DNA of 64,000 bases. Origin: Typhlomys cinereus (taxonomy: Eukaryota; Chordata; Mammalia; Rodentia; Platacanthomyidae). Under the pieces are notes generated by a model. It had not been told where the DNA came from. It did no database searches and saw nothing but the letters and a program-made list of their open reading frames with translations. Location: NCBI GenBank assembly GCA_023101885.1, contig JALPQD010000396.1, positions 881,339 through 945,338 on the forward strand, given 5' to 3'. A program made the position numbers and the translations under genes. Shown here one piece after another: positions 11,332 through 23,023 of the stretch. Each line of letters opens with the position of its first letter. Within the stretch, counting starts at the first letter, position 1.

Positions 11332-11704
11332 ATGCCTGAACCCACCAAGTCTGTGCTCATCCTGAAGAAGGGCTCCAGGAAGGCGGTGACTGAACAAGGT
11401 GCAGAAGGATGGCAAGAAGCACAAGCACAGCCACAAGGAGAACTACTCAGTGTATGGGTGCAAGGTGCTAAAGTAGGTACACACATACTGGCATATTGTC
11501 CAAGGCCACGAGCATCATGAACTATTCCAGCGCATCAGGGGTGAGGCGTCATGCCTGGGGCATTACAACAAGTGCTGGACCATCACGTGGCTGGGAGATC
11601 CAGACAGCTGTGGGCCTCCTCCTGCCCAGGGAGTTGGCCAAGCACACCATGTCCCCATGTCCAAGGGCACCAAGGCCATCATCAAGTACACCAGCTCCAA
11701 GTAG
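11332..11704 (+). pseudogene. Histone H2B processed pseudogene
   Basis: Histone H2B is a core nucleosome subunit. ATG at 11332 is followed by the H2B start (MPEPTKS..LKKGSRKAVT). Matches continue, across frames, to the tail-exit and helix region (NYSVYG.KVLK near 11440), the MNYS/F..ERI.GEASR segment near 11517-11550, HYNKC.TITS.EIQTAV.LLLP.ELAKH near 11560-11655, and a C-terminal KYTSSK with TAG at 11702. The functional gene is intronless, about 126 codons. Here the span is a few bases short, with several indels, so the frame is lost. No poly(A) tail is evident. 11061-11331 and 11705-12060 hold nothing I can name. Confidence 0.88.
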
Positions 11705-12064
11705 ATGCGCCAAGGGAGAGATGATGCAGGGGAGAAATGGTTACATAAAGTAATTGGAACATGAATCTGCCCATAAACACTAGGAAGTATGAAGTGTCAT
11801 CAACCTGAGAGTGAAGACCAGATGTCACCCAAGTCCTAGTGAGCTGCACAGAGAGTCTCAGAGGGACGTCATTAAGCAGAAGAGATTCAGCACAATGTCA
11901 TAGCCTTTCTGTTGTTTGTTTGATTTACAAAAATAGAATTTGCTTCTGTATGGACCTAGTGGCCAGAAATCCAGTTGATCAGAACAGAATGAGGATGGCT
12001 GGAAAGTCTGTACATGAAGCACTGTGAATAACAAAAAAAATCCATGTGGCACTGGGAAAAAAAG

Positions 12065-12190
12065 AATGCTAAAAAAGTGGTATACATATACAATGAGATG
12101 CTTTTCAACCCAAAAGAAAAATGAAGTTATGTCATTATGTAGTAAAATAGATGCAAAAATTAGAAGAATGAAATTATGAAGCTATATATA
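12065..12190 (+). pseudogene. Ancient L1 ORF2 3' fragment
   Basis: GTGGTATACATATACAATGAGATGC and AATGAAGTTATGTCATT match, with divergence, the end of ORF2 in old mammalian L1 families. L1 copy 2 begins immediately downstream. Confidence 0.55.
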
Positions 12191-12205
12191 AAATTTGATG
12201 CAATT

Positions 12206-12621
12206 CCCTTCCCCTCCACTCCGCCACCCGGGGCGCGCGCGCGCGGTACAGCCGGGCCTCTCCGAGCCAGGTAAGCTCGATCCCCGCCCGCCCCCAGAGC
12301 TCCAGGCCCCCCCTAGTGGACCCAGCTCCTCCCACCATCCAGCCGGAGCCAGGCACGCAGGGCCTGGGAGGAGGAGAGGGCAACCCCTCTGCGCTCGGCC
12401 CTGCCCTCGGGTAGCCCGGGTTTAAATAGTGCCCCGCTGACGCCCCATCCCCCCCCTCCCCTCCACTCCACGGCCCGGGACTCGCGCGCGGTACAGCCGG
12501 GCCTCACCGCGCCGCGACCCAGGTAAGCTCGGTCCCTGCACGCCCCCAGAGCCCCAGGCCAAATAATTCAGTTTAGTGAAAAACGCACAAAAATTAAAAG
12601 ATCTTAAGAGTTAAAACGACA
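12206..12621 (+). promoter_or_regulatory. L1 copy 2 5'UTR: tandem GC-rich promoter monomers
   Basis: A unit starting CCCTCCACTCC recurs with a period of about 252 bp (12214 and 12463). Both copies contain GCGCGCGGTACAGCCGGGCC and then CCAG|GTAAGCTCG, a consensus 5' splice donor (12268-12276 and 12520-12528). CpG content is high against an AT-rich surround, as in monomeric rodent L1 promoters, which drive RNA polymerase II transcription. From 12562 the sequence becomes AT-rich and homologous to the region just before ORF1 in copy 3. Promoter activity is inferred from position. Confidence 0.8.
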
Positions 12622-13685
12622 ATGCCAAAGTCTAAGTGCAAACCCATGAGAAACAACACTCAAGTAAACAAATCTCCCACTGAAGGAATTAATCCCATAA
12701 TGTTAGACTCCAACCAGAACAAACCCATGGAAAATGGCTAAGAAAGCCTGACCCAGGATAACAACCTTCAAACTATGATCATTAACATGGTCAATACTAT
12801 GAAAGAGGAAATCCGGGAGGAATTAAATAATCGAATCAATCCCTTTGAGGAGGAACACAACAGACACATAGAGGAGTTGAGACAAACAGTGCAAGAATCA
12901 AAAACTGGCATAGAGCAGTTAAAGCAGACTCAAGCAGAGTTTAAAACTGAGCTAAAAGACAAGTTATCTTCAACCCAGAACTCCACAGAGAGTCTTATCA
13001 GCAGAACTAACAGAGCAGAAAACAGGATTTCAGACCTTGAAGATAAAGTGGGAGTATTAACCAGCTCAATGGAAGAGACTGTTAAAGCCAAAAAGATGCT
13101 TGAGAGAAATATCCAGGAGATATGGGACACCCTGAAGAAGCCCAACATCCGTATTCATGGAATACCAGAGCAAGAATCTCAAAATACCACCCCTGAGGAA
13201 ATTTTTCAAACGATCATCAAGGAAAACTTTCCTCATCTAAAAAAAGACAGGCCCATCCATATACAAGAGGCATTCCGCACCCCAAATAGATATGACCAAA
13301 ACAGAAGCTCGGGACGGCAAATAATAGTCAAAACACACCACATTCAAGATAAAGAACTGGTGCTGAGAGCTTCAAGGGAGAAAAAACTAGTCACTTTTAA
13401 AGGTAAACCTATTAAAATAACAAATGACTTCTCAGTCGAAACAGTAAAAGCAAGAAGAGCTTGGAGAGACATACTTCAAGTATTGAATGAGCAAAAATGT
13501 CAACCCAGGCTGATTTACCCTGCAAAACTATCAGTCATGATCGAGGGAGAAAGAAAATCTTCCAGCACAAAGACAACTTGAAGGGATACATGGCCACCAA
13601 ACCAGGCCTTCAAAAAATGCTAGAAATGATACTCAAGCGTGAAGAAAAAAACAGGCATATCCAGGAGAACAGAAGGCAAGTATAA
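12622..13685 (+). pseudogene. L1 ORF1 of copy 2, inactivated
   Basis: The start at ATG 12622 (MPKSKCKPMRNN) is homologous to the start in copy 3. A premature TAA at 12739-12741 (codon 40) interrupts it. The frame reopens through the coiled coil (about 12775-13130) and RRM core. A one-base loss near 13553, in the purine run GGGAGAAAGAAAATC, shifts the frame, and the last 60 codons continue in another frame to a TAA at about 13683. The original length of about 350 residues matches the family. The product would have been the L1 RNA chaperone. Confidence 0.94.
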
Positions 13686-13735
13686 CACCATTAAAAGCGA
13701 AGCAATATACTTATAAAAACTACTAAACATAATAA

Positions 13736-16700
13736 ATGTCTGGAATCAAAAATAGTTTCACCATTATAACACTAAATGTTAATGGAATTCACTCACCGAT
13801 CAAGAGACACAGATTACAAACTTGGATTAAAAATCACAATCCATCAATCTGCTGCCTGCAGGAAACCCATCTCACCACAAAAGATAGGCACGCTCTAAAA
13901 ATAAAAGGCTGGTCAACAATTCTACAAGCAAATGGAAGCAGTAAACAGGCAGGGGTAGCCATTATGCTATCAGACAAAGTGGACTTCAAACCAAAGAAAA
14001 TTATAAGAGACACGGATGGATACTACATTTTAGTCACAGGTACAATTCACCAGGAAGACTTCACAATACTGAACATATATGCACCCAATACGGGCCCCTC
14101 CACATTCATTAAGAAAACCCTACAGCGTCTAAAGCAAGAAATCAACCCCCAAACGATAATTCTTGGGGACTTCAACACTGCCCTCTCAACATGGGATAGA
14201 TCAACAGGTCAAAAGCTTAACAGAGACACTTTGGACCTTAATCAAACCCTGAAAGAAATGGACCTTACAGATCTCTATCGAACTTTTCACCCACGCACGA
14301 AAGAATACACATTTTTCTCAGCAGCACACGGAACTTTCTCCAAAATAGATCACATATTGGGCCACAAAATGAATCTACACATATACAAGAAAGTTGAAAT
14401 TCTAACCTGTGCCTTATCAGACCACCACGGCCTAAAGCTGGACATCCACAACACATCAAACAAGAGAAAATACACTAACTCCTGGAAACTTAACACTATG
14501 ATGCTGAATGAGAACTGGATTCAGGAAGAAATTAAAAAGGAAATTCAAGATTTCCTGAAAGTGAATGATAACGAAAATACAACTTACCAAAATCTCTGGG
14601 ACACAATGAAAGCTGTCCTAAGAGGTAAGTTCATAGCTCTTAATGCCTACATCAAAAAAATGGAAACATCAGAAATAAACAACTTAACAATGCAGCTTAA
14701 AGCTTTAGAGAAACTAGAGCAATCTGATCCCAAAAGCAGTAGAAGAGAGGAGATTAGCAAAATAAGGGGAGAAATATCTGAAATCGAGACTAAGAAAATG
14801 ATAGAAAAAGTCAACCAGTCAAAAAGCTGGTTCTTTGAAAGAATCAATAAGATTGATACACCCCTAGCTAAATTAACCAAAAGCAGGAGAGAGAAAACCC
14901 AAATTAACAAAATGAGAAATGAACATGGAGTGATCACTACTGATACCCAAGAAATCCAGAGAATTATAACATAATATTTCAAAAACTTATACTCTGTGAA
15001 GTTTGACAACACAAAAGAGATGGATGAATTTCTAAGTAAACACAACTTACCTAAATGGAATCAGGAAGTTGTGAATTACTTATATAGTCCTATAACATAT
15101 AAGGAAATTGAAGAAGAAATCTCGAATCTTCCCACAAAAAAAAATGTCCTGGACCAGATGGATTCAGCACAGAGTTCTACCAGACATTTAAGGAGTTAAT
15201 AACACCAATACTCCTTAAACTGTTCCATCAAATAGCAAAGGAAGGAACACTACCAAATTCCTTCTATGAAGCTAATATCGTTTTAATCCCAAAACCTAAT
15301 AAAGATTCACTTAAAAAAGAAAACTATAGGCCGATCTCCCTGATGAACACAGACGCAAAGATTCTCAATGAAGGCTTAGCAAATCGGATTCAAAAACATA
15401 TTAAAAAGATCATTCACGGGGACCAAGTAGACTTCATCCCTGGCACACAAGGTTGGTTCAACATACGCAAATCAATAAATGTAATTCATCATGTAAACCA
15501 GTCCAAAGTCCAAGACCACATGATACTCTCAATAGATGCAGAAAAAGCTTTTGACAAGATCCAACAGCCTTTTATGATCAAAACGCTAGAGACAATAGGA
15601 ATGGAAGGAACCTTTATCAATATAATAAAAGCTGTATACAACAAGCCCACAGCAAGGATTACACTCAATGGGGAACAATTGGAAGCATTCCCACTTCCAT
15701 CAGGAACTAGACAAGGCTGTCCACTCTCACCACTTCTATTCAATATTGTACTTGAAGTCTTAGCTGAAGCCATAAGGCAAGAAAGGGACATAAGAGGGAT
15801 TCAAATAGGCAAGGAAGAAGTCAAGTTATCCCTATTTGCAGATGACATGATCATATACCTGAGTGATCCCAAAAACTCCACCAGGAAGCTTCTGGAACTA
15901 AGTGAGAAGTTCAGTAGGGTGGCAGGATACAAAATAAATGTGCAAAAATCAGAGGCCTTCATATATGCCCAGAATGAAAGAAGTGAAAAAGCCTTGAGAG
16001 AAACAATCCCATTTACTATAGCCCCTAAAAAAATGAAATACCTTGGTATAAACCTAATAAAGGAGGTAAAAGACCTTTACAACGAAAACTTTAAAACCCT
16101 AAAGAAAGAAATAGCAGAAGACACCAGAAGGTGGAAAGACCTCCCTTGTTCCTGGATTGGCAGAATCAACATCGTAAAAATGACCATCCTACCAAAGGCA
16201 ATATACAGATTCAATGCCATACCAATCAAAATCCCAAAGCAATTCTCCAAAAAGTTGACCAAACAATCTCAAAGTTCATATGGAGGCACAAAAGACCCAG
16301 AATAGCAAAGATAATCCTGAGTAACAAAAACACTGCTGGAGGTATTACCATACCAAACCTAAGTCTACACTACAAATCCATAGTTATAAAGACAGCCTGG
16401 TACTGGCTCCAAAATAGACACACAGATCAATGGATAAGGATTGAAGACCCAGATATAAGCCCACAAAATTACAGCCATTTGGTCTTTGACAAAGGGGCCC
16501 AAAGAATCCAATGGAAAAAGAACAGCATTTTCAACAAATGGTGCTGGCAAAACTGGATCTCCACATGCAGAAGATTAAAGCTGGACCCGTACTTGTCACC
16601 ATGTACGAGACTTAATTCCAAATGCATCAAGGACCTTGATTTGAGGCCAGAGACTATAAAAACCATTTTTGAAAGGATAGGGAACTCCCTCGAGCTGATT

Positions 16701-17560
16701 GGGCTAGGCCAACATTTCCTAAACAGACATCCAATGGCACAGTCACTGCTACCAACTCTCAACAGTTGGGATCTTGTGAAATTAAAGAGCTTCTGTTCAG
16801 ATAAAGAGATTGTAACATGAGCTCAAAGGCAACCCACACAATGGGAGAAAATCTTCACTAACCACACATCTGATAGAGCTCTACTGTCCAAAGTGCACAA
16901 AGAACTTAGAAAATTAAACACCAAGGAAACTAATGGCCCAATTAAAAAATGGGCCCTGGAACTTAAAAGAAATGTTACCAGGGATGAAATTAAAATGTCT
17001 AACAAATATCTTAAAAAATGCTCCACTTCCTTAGCCATCAGGGAAATGCAAATCAAAACTTCCCTGAGATATCATCTCACCCCGGTCAGGATGGCAAAAA
17101 TCCACAATACAACAACAACAAGTGCTGGAGAGGATGTGGAGAGAGGGGAACTCTGCTACATTGCTGGTGGGAATGCAGGCTCATACAGCCTCTCTGGCGA
17201 GCCGTCTGGAGATTCTTAAAGAAATTAAAGATTGAAATGCCATATGACCCTGCTATTCCACTTTTGGCAATAACCCCCCATGCAGTAGAGGTTCGCCTCG
17301 ATAGCACAAGCACAACCATGTTCATAGCAGCACTGTTTACAATAGCAAAGACATGGAATCAACCCAAATGTCCAACAGTTGAAGAGTGGATAAGGAAACT
17401 GTGGTACATCTATACAATGGAATACTACTCAGCCATCAAAAATGATGAATTACTGGAATTTGCCGGGAAATGGATGTCATTAGAAACAATTTTATTAAGT
17501 GAAGTATCCCAATCCCAGAAAGTTAAGTGCCGTATGTACTCCCTAATTGGTGGCTCCTAG
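13736..17560 (+). pseudogene. L1 ORF2 of copy 2, inactivated
   Basis: ATG 13736 ([17 protein letters not shown]) opens a 412-codon frame covering the whole endonuclease domain ([37 protein letters not shown]). It stops at TAA 14973-14975, where other copies have TCA. The frame resumes to about 15140, where an A9 run shifts it. The reverse transcriptase is open from 15343 to 16305 ([30 protein letters not shown]). Further breaks lie near 16250, at TGA 16818, and at a lost A near 17110. The Cys/His C-terminus ends at the usual stop, 17560. It is close to copy 1 in sequence. Confidence 0.95.
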
Positions 17561-18590
17561 TACCAAACTCACCCAGCCCACATTGAGACACTCAAAGGTA
17601 AACCTATGTAATACAGTAATTGCAAGGACTATGAACAGGAGGGATAGGGTTGGAGGGCCACACCAGACACAAGGAGAGAGGGGACCATGTTACAGCAGAG
17701 AAAATAGACCTCCAAGGAATGCAAGTAAGTAATGTGACACCTGGTTAAGTTCACAGACGTTCGTTCCTGATCATGTACAACTGAGGGGGTATGATCTCAC
17801 CAGAAGGGGAGGGCATATAGTCTGGCAGATGAAAGGTGATCACTTTGCAAATGGGTGACTGACCCCTCCCTCACCGAGGTTTCCTGCTTTTATTACATCT
17901 ACCCTTGAATGTGCTATTATAACAAGACTCCAGTTTAACAGCTCTTTGTCTCTGACCAGGGGGTGACATACAGTGCCCATCAGGATGGAGTGAAGGGATT
18001 GCAGGAGCAGCAAAACTGCAAAAGAAAATCAACAAACCACAATCCAGAACTTCAGAGACTCTATATCAACCACATAGAACTAGGCCAGCCTAATCTTTCC
18101 CCATCCTGAAGCTCAGGGACATTTGCAGAAGAGGGGGTGGTAAGATTGTAAGAGCAAAAGGATGGGAGGAGCAATGATTTGCAAGATTCTCCACACTACT
18201 TTGGGCCGAAGCAATCATAATAGGACTTTGCATGCCCTGCGCAATATCCAGCACACTATTGACCTCACAAAGTCTAGCATCGGCTAAAGGCACCAAGATC
18301 CTTGGAGGCAAGGGATTGACAGCCACAGTAGTGTTCCTATGCTTAAGGGGAACACAGGAAGGGGTTCAGGGAAATGCCACTGGTCCTTGTACATCATCGG
18401 AGAGGAGGACCAAGAGGAGAGTTAAGCATACACAATAAAGGACTCTCTGGGATTTGGAGGGGAGGCACTGGGGGATGGGGAGGGAGGGAGGGGGAGCAGG
18501 GGGCTTGGGGGGAGGAGGAGGGAGGGAGGGAACTGGTCTACCTATTAAGTTTGTATGAGCGGAAATAATAAAAAGTGTATTAAAAAAAAA
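17561..18590 (+). other. L1 3'UTR of copy 2
   Basis: Typical young L1 tail: GGAATGCAAGTAAGTAATGTG at about 17714, GAGGGGGTGGTAAGATTG at about 18131, a G-rich tract, GTTTGTATGAGCGG at about 18549, then an A-tail. It lacks the ORF2 insertion present in copy 1. Confidence 0.9.
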
Positions 18591-18920
18591 CAGAGAAAAG
18601 GGTCTTCTACTGTGACTATCTGCCATTTTATCTTACATTAGTACACATTTATCATGCATTTCCCCATAAATGCAAACACAGAATGACTTCTTAGAAGTTC
18701 ACATACTCATGTCACCATAAGCAGTGTTGTTCTTCAGTTGATTTAGTTTTTATTTTATGTGTGAAGTTTTCTTTTATAAAAACCAATGAATGTTTGTCTG
18801 ACATTTGAATGTGTATTGATGTATTCATTTTGTCCTGAAATGAAACTTTTCTTAGTTTAAAAAAATCTCAGCTGGGTATGTGGCATGTCTATCAGTCCAA
18901 CACTCAAGAGATAGATCAGT

Positions 18921-18981
18921 GGAAGGAGGGAGGGGACCCATGTACCTGTTAAGTTTGTATGAGTGGAAATAATAATAAAAA
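18921..18981 (+). mobile_element. Minimal L1 3' end (about 61 bp)
   Basis: Contains only GGAAGGAGGGAGGGGAC..GTTTGTATGAGTGG and an A-tail. It is flanked by AGAGATAGATCAG (18907) and AGAGGTAGATCAA (18982), an imperfect target duplication. Confidence 0.75.
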
Positions 18982-18994
18982 AGAGGTAGATCAA

Positions 18995-19040
18995 ATGAAA
19001 GATAACCCAAACAAAACCCAATGGGTCACTCTTGCAAAAA

Positions 19041-19090
<50 letters not shown>

Positions 19091-19221
19091 ACGGAGACTG
19101 GCAATGAGGAAGAATGTTGTAGTAGGAAGGGAAAGAAAGATGGGACTTCGGATTAAAATATGAAACTATTATAAATTCACTGTATTTGTGTATGAAACAA
19201 TTAAAAATAATTTTTTTAAGA
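18995..19221 (+). mobile_element. Short old-family L1 tail with (TA)n
   Basis: Flanked by perfect AGAGGTAGATCAA repeats (18982-18994 and 19222-19234). Ends with TTGTGTATGAAACAATTAAAAAT, like the tail at about 36900. Contains a (TA)n microsatellite at about 19047-19087. Confidence 0.55.
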
Positions 19222-19368
19222 AGAGGTAGATCAACAGATTCCCTAATATACAAAAAGCCCTGGGCATACAAATAAACCAGGTATAAAGGTATTTGTCTAC
19301 AATTCCAACAAACAAGTGAAGAAAGGAGAATCAGAAGTTCAAGGTGATCCTCAACTACATAGAAAGTT

Positions 19369-19520
19369 TGAGGCTAGCCTGAAATACATGAGACCCTACC
19401 TCAAAGGGCCAAAAAGAGGTAGAAAAACAGATATATCGGAGATTTGAGGCTAGCCTGAAATACATGAGATCCTACCTCAAAGGGCCAAAAAGAGGTAGAA
19501 AAACAGGTATATCGGAGATT
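19369..19520 (+). repeat. Tandem duplication, about 76-bp unit
   Basis: Two adjacent copies of a B1-derived unit (TGAGGCTAGCCTGAAATACA ... ACAG[AG]TATATCGGAG) differ at only a few bases. This is a local duplication, not a new insertion. Confidence 0.85.
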
Positions 19521-19559
19521 TGAGGCTCTCTCCCAATAAATGAAATAATAATAATAATT

Positions 19560-19700
19560 CAATTTAATACATGCAAAGACCTTGAATGGATATTTCTCAA
19601 GGGAAGCACACCAATGGCCAACAGGTAAATGGAAAAAAAACTCACAACAGCAAGTCGTTAAAGAAATTGCAAATCAAAACCACAGCAAACTGCTTTTCCA
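19560..19700 (+). pseudogene. Old L1 ORF2 fragment
   Basis: GGATATTTCTCAAGGGAAGC, CACCAATGGCCAACAGGTAA and TTGCAAATCAAAACCACA match the C-terminal third of ORF2 from older mammalian L1s. The stretch 19700-19985 shows no recognisable feature. Confidence 0.6.
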
Positions 19701-19987
19701 GATAATAATGTGCGTAGAGTCAGCATGAGTCTATGAAAGCCGGAAATCTAGAGTTCTGCATCCTGAGGCTATACAGGACAACTCTGTAGCTGTCACCATA
19801 ACACAGGATGAGTTATTGAATGATATCATAAATAGCATGACATAATTTTTACTACCAAGAGTAAAAAAAAAAAAGAAAGAAATTAAAGAGGTTTAAGGAC
19901 CAATCAAAGAAGATGGAAAAATAAGTGGATCATGTTAAGAAAATAAAAAGAAAAAAATATCAATATACATATTTTCTAAAAAGTCAA

Positions 19988-20094
19988 AACACATACACTT
20001 GTAATCCCAGAACTATCAAGGATGAAACAGGAGGAATGTGCATTACAGACCAGTCTTGGCTACACAGTAAAACTTTGTCTCAAAAAAAAGATGG
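19988..20094 (+). mobile_element. B1-like SINE fragment
   Basis: CACTTGTAATCCCAGAACT through TACACAGTAAAACTTTGTCT and an A-run; diverged B1 right part. Confidence 0.65.
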
Positions 20095-20302
20095 GGGCTG
20101 GAGAGGTGGCTCAGGGGTTAAGCCTCTGCCTTGAAGGCAGAAGGTCCTGAGTTCAGATCCTGGACCCCACGAATAGACGCCGGGAAGAAGTGGGGCCAGC
20201 CTGCATTTCTGGTCCTGGTAGGGCGGAGCCTGTGAATCCCGGGGCAGAGTAAACAAGGAGGAGGTGGAGGCGTCCATGGTGGTTCCCGAATTCATCCGTG
20301 GT

Positions 20303-20351
<49 letters not shown>

Positions 20352-20365
20352 TTGAATAAAAATAA

Positions 20366-20420
<55 letters not shown>

Positions 20421-20421
20421 A
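20095..20421 (+). mobile_element. tRNA-derived SINE (DIP/B2-superfamily-like) with (AC)n and (AAAT)n tail
   Basis: The head GGGCTGGAGAGGTGGCTCAG GGGTTAAG is an A-box-like start and GGTCCTGAGTTCAGATCC a B-box-like element of an RNA polymerase III promoter. The body (CTGGTCCTGGTAGGGCGGAG) is not that of murid B2. A long (AC)n at about 20306-20344 and an (AAAT)n at about 20362-20420 end it. Near-identical to the copy at 25454-25746. Family naming is from memory. Confidence 0.75.
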
Positions 20422-20624
20422 TATGCATGAAACCCCTGTGTTTTCTGTATGTTTGGATGGACTGGATGAGCAGCTTCTGGGCTTGCCCAGCCACAGGAGG
20501 ATTCTCTCTGGTCCCACCCTCTGGGTTACACTCATAGGAGCACCCACATATGCTCTTCTTCTTCCCCCCTTTCTCTCCCAGCTAATCCCACAAATATAGG
20601 AGATAAGTCAAAGCAGAGGATTTC

Positions 20625-21366
20625 TTTTTTTTTTAATTTTTTTTTATTAAAAATTTAATTATACATTTTAAAATTTTTTACCAGTTCCCTCCCTCCCCCC
20701 TCCTCCCCCTCCCCTTCCCCCAGTGCCTCCCCCCCAATTCCCAGAGAGTCCTTTATTGTGTACGCCTAACTCTCCATTGGGTCCTCCTCTCCGATGACAT
20801 ATAAGGACCCAGTGGCATTTCCATAAGCCCTTTCTCTTGTTCCCCTTAAGCATAAGATCACTACTATGGCTGTCAATCCCTTGCCTCCAGGGGTCTCGGT
20901 GCCCTTAACAGATGCTAGACTTTATGAGGGCAACAGTGCGCTGGACATTGCGCAGGGCATGCAAAGTCCCATTACGATTGCTTTGGCCCCAACTATTGTT
21001 GAGAATCTTGCAAATCGTTGCTCCTCCCATCCTTTTGCTCTTACAATCTTACCGCCCCCTCTTCCGCAAATGTCCCTGAGCTCCAGGATGGGGAGAGATT
21101 AGGCTGTCCTAGTTCTATGTGATTGATATAGAGTCTCTGAAGTTCTGGATTGTGGTTTGTTGATTTTCTTTTGCAGTTTTGCTGCTCCTGCAATTCCCTT
21201 CACTCCATTCTGCTGGGCACTGTATGTCACCCCCTGGCCAGAGACAAAAAGCTGTTAAACTGGAGTCTTGTTGTAATAGCACATTCAAGGGTAGATGTAA
21301 TAAGAGTAGGAAACCTCACTGAGGGAGGGGTCCATCACCCATTTGCAAAATGATTACTTTTTATCT
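20625..21366 (-). mobile_element. 5'-truncated L1 3'UTR, inverted, alternative 3' end
   Basis: Minus-strand L1 tail with a perfect 15-bp target duplication AAAGCAGAGGATTTC (20610-20624 and 21367-21381). Its 3' end differs from the usual GTTTGTATGAGC terminus: the sequence next to the G-rich tract reads GGTAAAAAATTTTAAAATG before the tail. The copy at 58579-59255 shares this end. Its 5' end, AGATAAAAAGTAATC, is the same as that of the element at 38143. Confidence 0.93.
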
Positions 21367-21523
21367 AAAGCAGAGGATTTCATACAGTACCAAACTGCAA
21401 AGAATAAAGAGAGAAAAGGCCTCCATAAAACAACAGAATAGTCACCTCAGAAGACCCATCTGGAAAAAAAATTTTTTAAAAGATGACCTATCTGAGAAGC
21501 AAGAAAACACTGGAATCACTACA

Positions 21524-21554
<31 letters not shown>

Positions 21555-21684
21555 GGAAGTGAAAGCCCAGACAGTTGTTAACTAACACAAAGACAAATCT
21601 AGACACTATCTATCTAAGTGCTGAGAAACAACATCCCAGAGTGACTTCAAATGAAACTACAATCAACAGCTGCTCATCTTAAAA

Positions 21685-22023
21685 ATGCCAACATTATTCA
21701 AGAAAAACAGAAGAAGCATAAGAATACAAGAAAACAAGTCCCCCCTCAATATCACTGAAAATAAGGTCTCAGACCCCACAATGGATAGTTCACTGGAAGG
21801 TATCTAAGTGAACAATAACCAAGACGACAAATTTCAAAGATCAATTATAAGTATGTTCAAAGAGCTCCAAAAGGACATAGATAAATGCCTAAACATATTT
21901 CAAGAAGAACACAACAAACCTCCAATACAAAAATGAACAAGACAAATAGAATGAAAATAGAGAGCCTGAAAACAGATCTAAAAGCACTGGAAAAAATCCA
22001 AGGTGTTCTACAAACAAACACAG

Positions 22024-22067
<44 letters not shown>

Positions 22068-23020
22068 CCTAGACTGAAACAACACTGGAACAAAAAAATC
22101 TAAACAGTGCAATAAAAAATTCAAAAGAGAGCCTCAAAAATAGAACTGATCATGTAGAAGACAGAGTCTCAGAACTGGAAGATAAGACAGAACAGGTTCA
22201 TAAATCAGTGAGAGAAACTGATAAGCTGACAAACACACTGGAATGGAACATACAGGAACACTGGGACACATCAAAAGTCCAACATACAGATCATGGGTAT
22301 CCCAGAAACAGATACACAAAAGGAAGATCCACTATGTATAATTAAGGAGATAGTAGAGGAAAATTTCCCTGACCTGAAAAAGAGATACCCATCCTGATTC
22401 AAGAGGCATACAGAACACCAAGTACTCAGGACAAATAAACACATCATGACATATGATAGGCCACACAGCAAACATACACATTAAAGACAAAATCTGAAGA
22501 GCTGCAAGACAAAAAGAAAAAGTCACATTTAGAAGTTAACCCATCAAGGACTGTCAGGTCCTTGCACCTCATCAGAGAGGAGGACCCAGAGGAGAGTTTG
22601 GCATGCACAGTAAAGGATGCTCCGGGAATTGAGGGGAGAGGCACTGGGGGATGGGGAGGGAGGAGAGAGGGGAGGGGGAGCAAGAGGTTGGGGGAAGGTG
22701 GAGGGAGGGAGGGGACCAGTGTACCTGTTAAATTTGTATGAGCGGAAATAATAATAATAAAAAAATGAGGAGAAAAAAAAGAAGTTAACCCATCAAAATA
22801 ACAAATGACTTCTCAATACAAATGGTAAAAGCCAGAAGGGCCTGGAGAGATACAAGTTCTGCATAAACACAAATGCCAACCCACATTATTATATGCAGCA
22901 AAACTGTCAGTCATAATAGAAGGTGCAAGAAATACTCCATGAAAAAAAAAAAAACTAAAATATATGGCCACCAAGCCAGGGCTTCAAAGAATACTGGAAG
23001 AATTGCACAAGATGGAAGAG
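21685..23020 (+). pseudogene. ORF1 remnant of the older L1
   Basis: ATG at 21685 starts MPTLFKKNRRS; a stop follows within about 42 codons. Recognisable ORF1 pieces continue: coiled-coil-like text near 21930-22240, IPETDTQKEDP and IIKEIVEENFPDLKK near 22290-22385, VKARRAWRD-like text near 22830, and KPGLQRILEELHK near 22976. Frameshifts, an (AC)n expansion and one L1 insertion inside the gene disable it. It encoded the L1 RNA chaperone. Confidence 0.75.
22548..22779 (+). mobile_element. L1 3' end fragment in old L1 ORF1
   Basis: Young-type L1 tail with G-rich tract and TTTGTATGAGCGG. It is flanked by the perfect 17-bp repeat AGAAGTTAACCCATCAA (22531-22547 and 22780-22796). Confidence 0.93.
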
Positions 23021-23023
23021 AAG

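Larger units (their letters stand above)
12206..18590 (+). mobile_element. L1 retrotransposon copy 2, near full length
   Basis: Order: GC-rich 5'UTR of about one and a half tandem monomers (12206-12560), short tether, ORF1, ORF2, 3'UTR with G-rich tract (about 18460-18530) and A-tail at about 18581-18590. ORF1 and ORF2 are separated by 50 bp. Both are broken. I could not find a convincing target-site duplication at its ends. Confidence 0.97.
18874..19434 (+). mobile_element. B1-like SINE split by two insertions
   Basis: Left part GCTGGGTATGTGGCATGTC ... CACTCAAGAG at about 18874-18920; B1-like sequence resumes at about 19222 and includes GTTTGAGGCTAGCCTGAAAT and GACCCTACCTCAAAGGGCC. Two retrotransposed pieces lie between. 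The resumed part itself looks like a second, fused B1-like unit. Confidence 0.55.

Noticed and set aside
20080..20547. A 155-codon minus-strand frame with YLFI and VCVC repeats
   Set aside because: Translation of the SINE (AC)n and (AAAT)n tail, not a gene.
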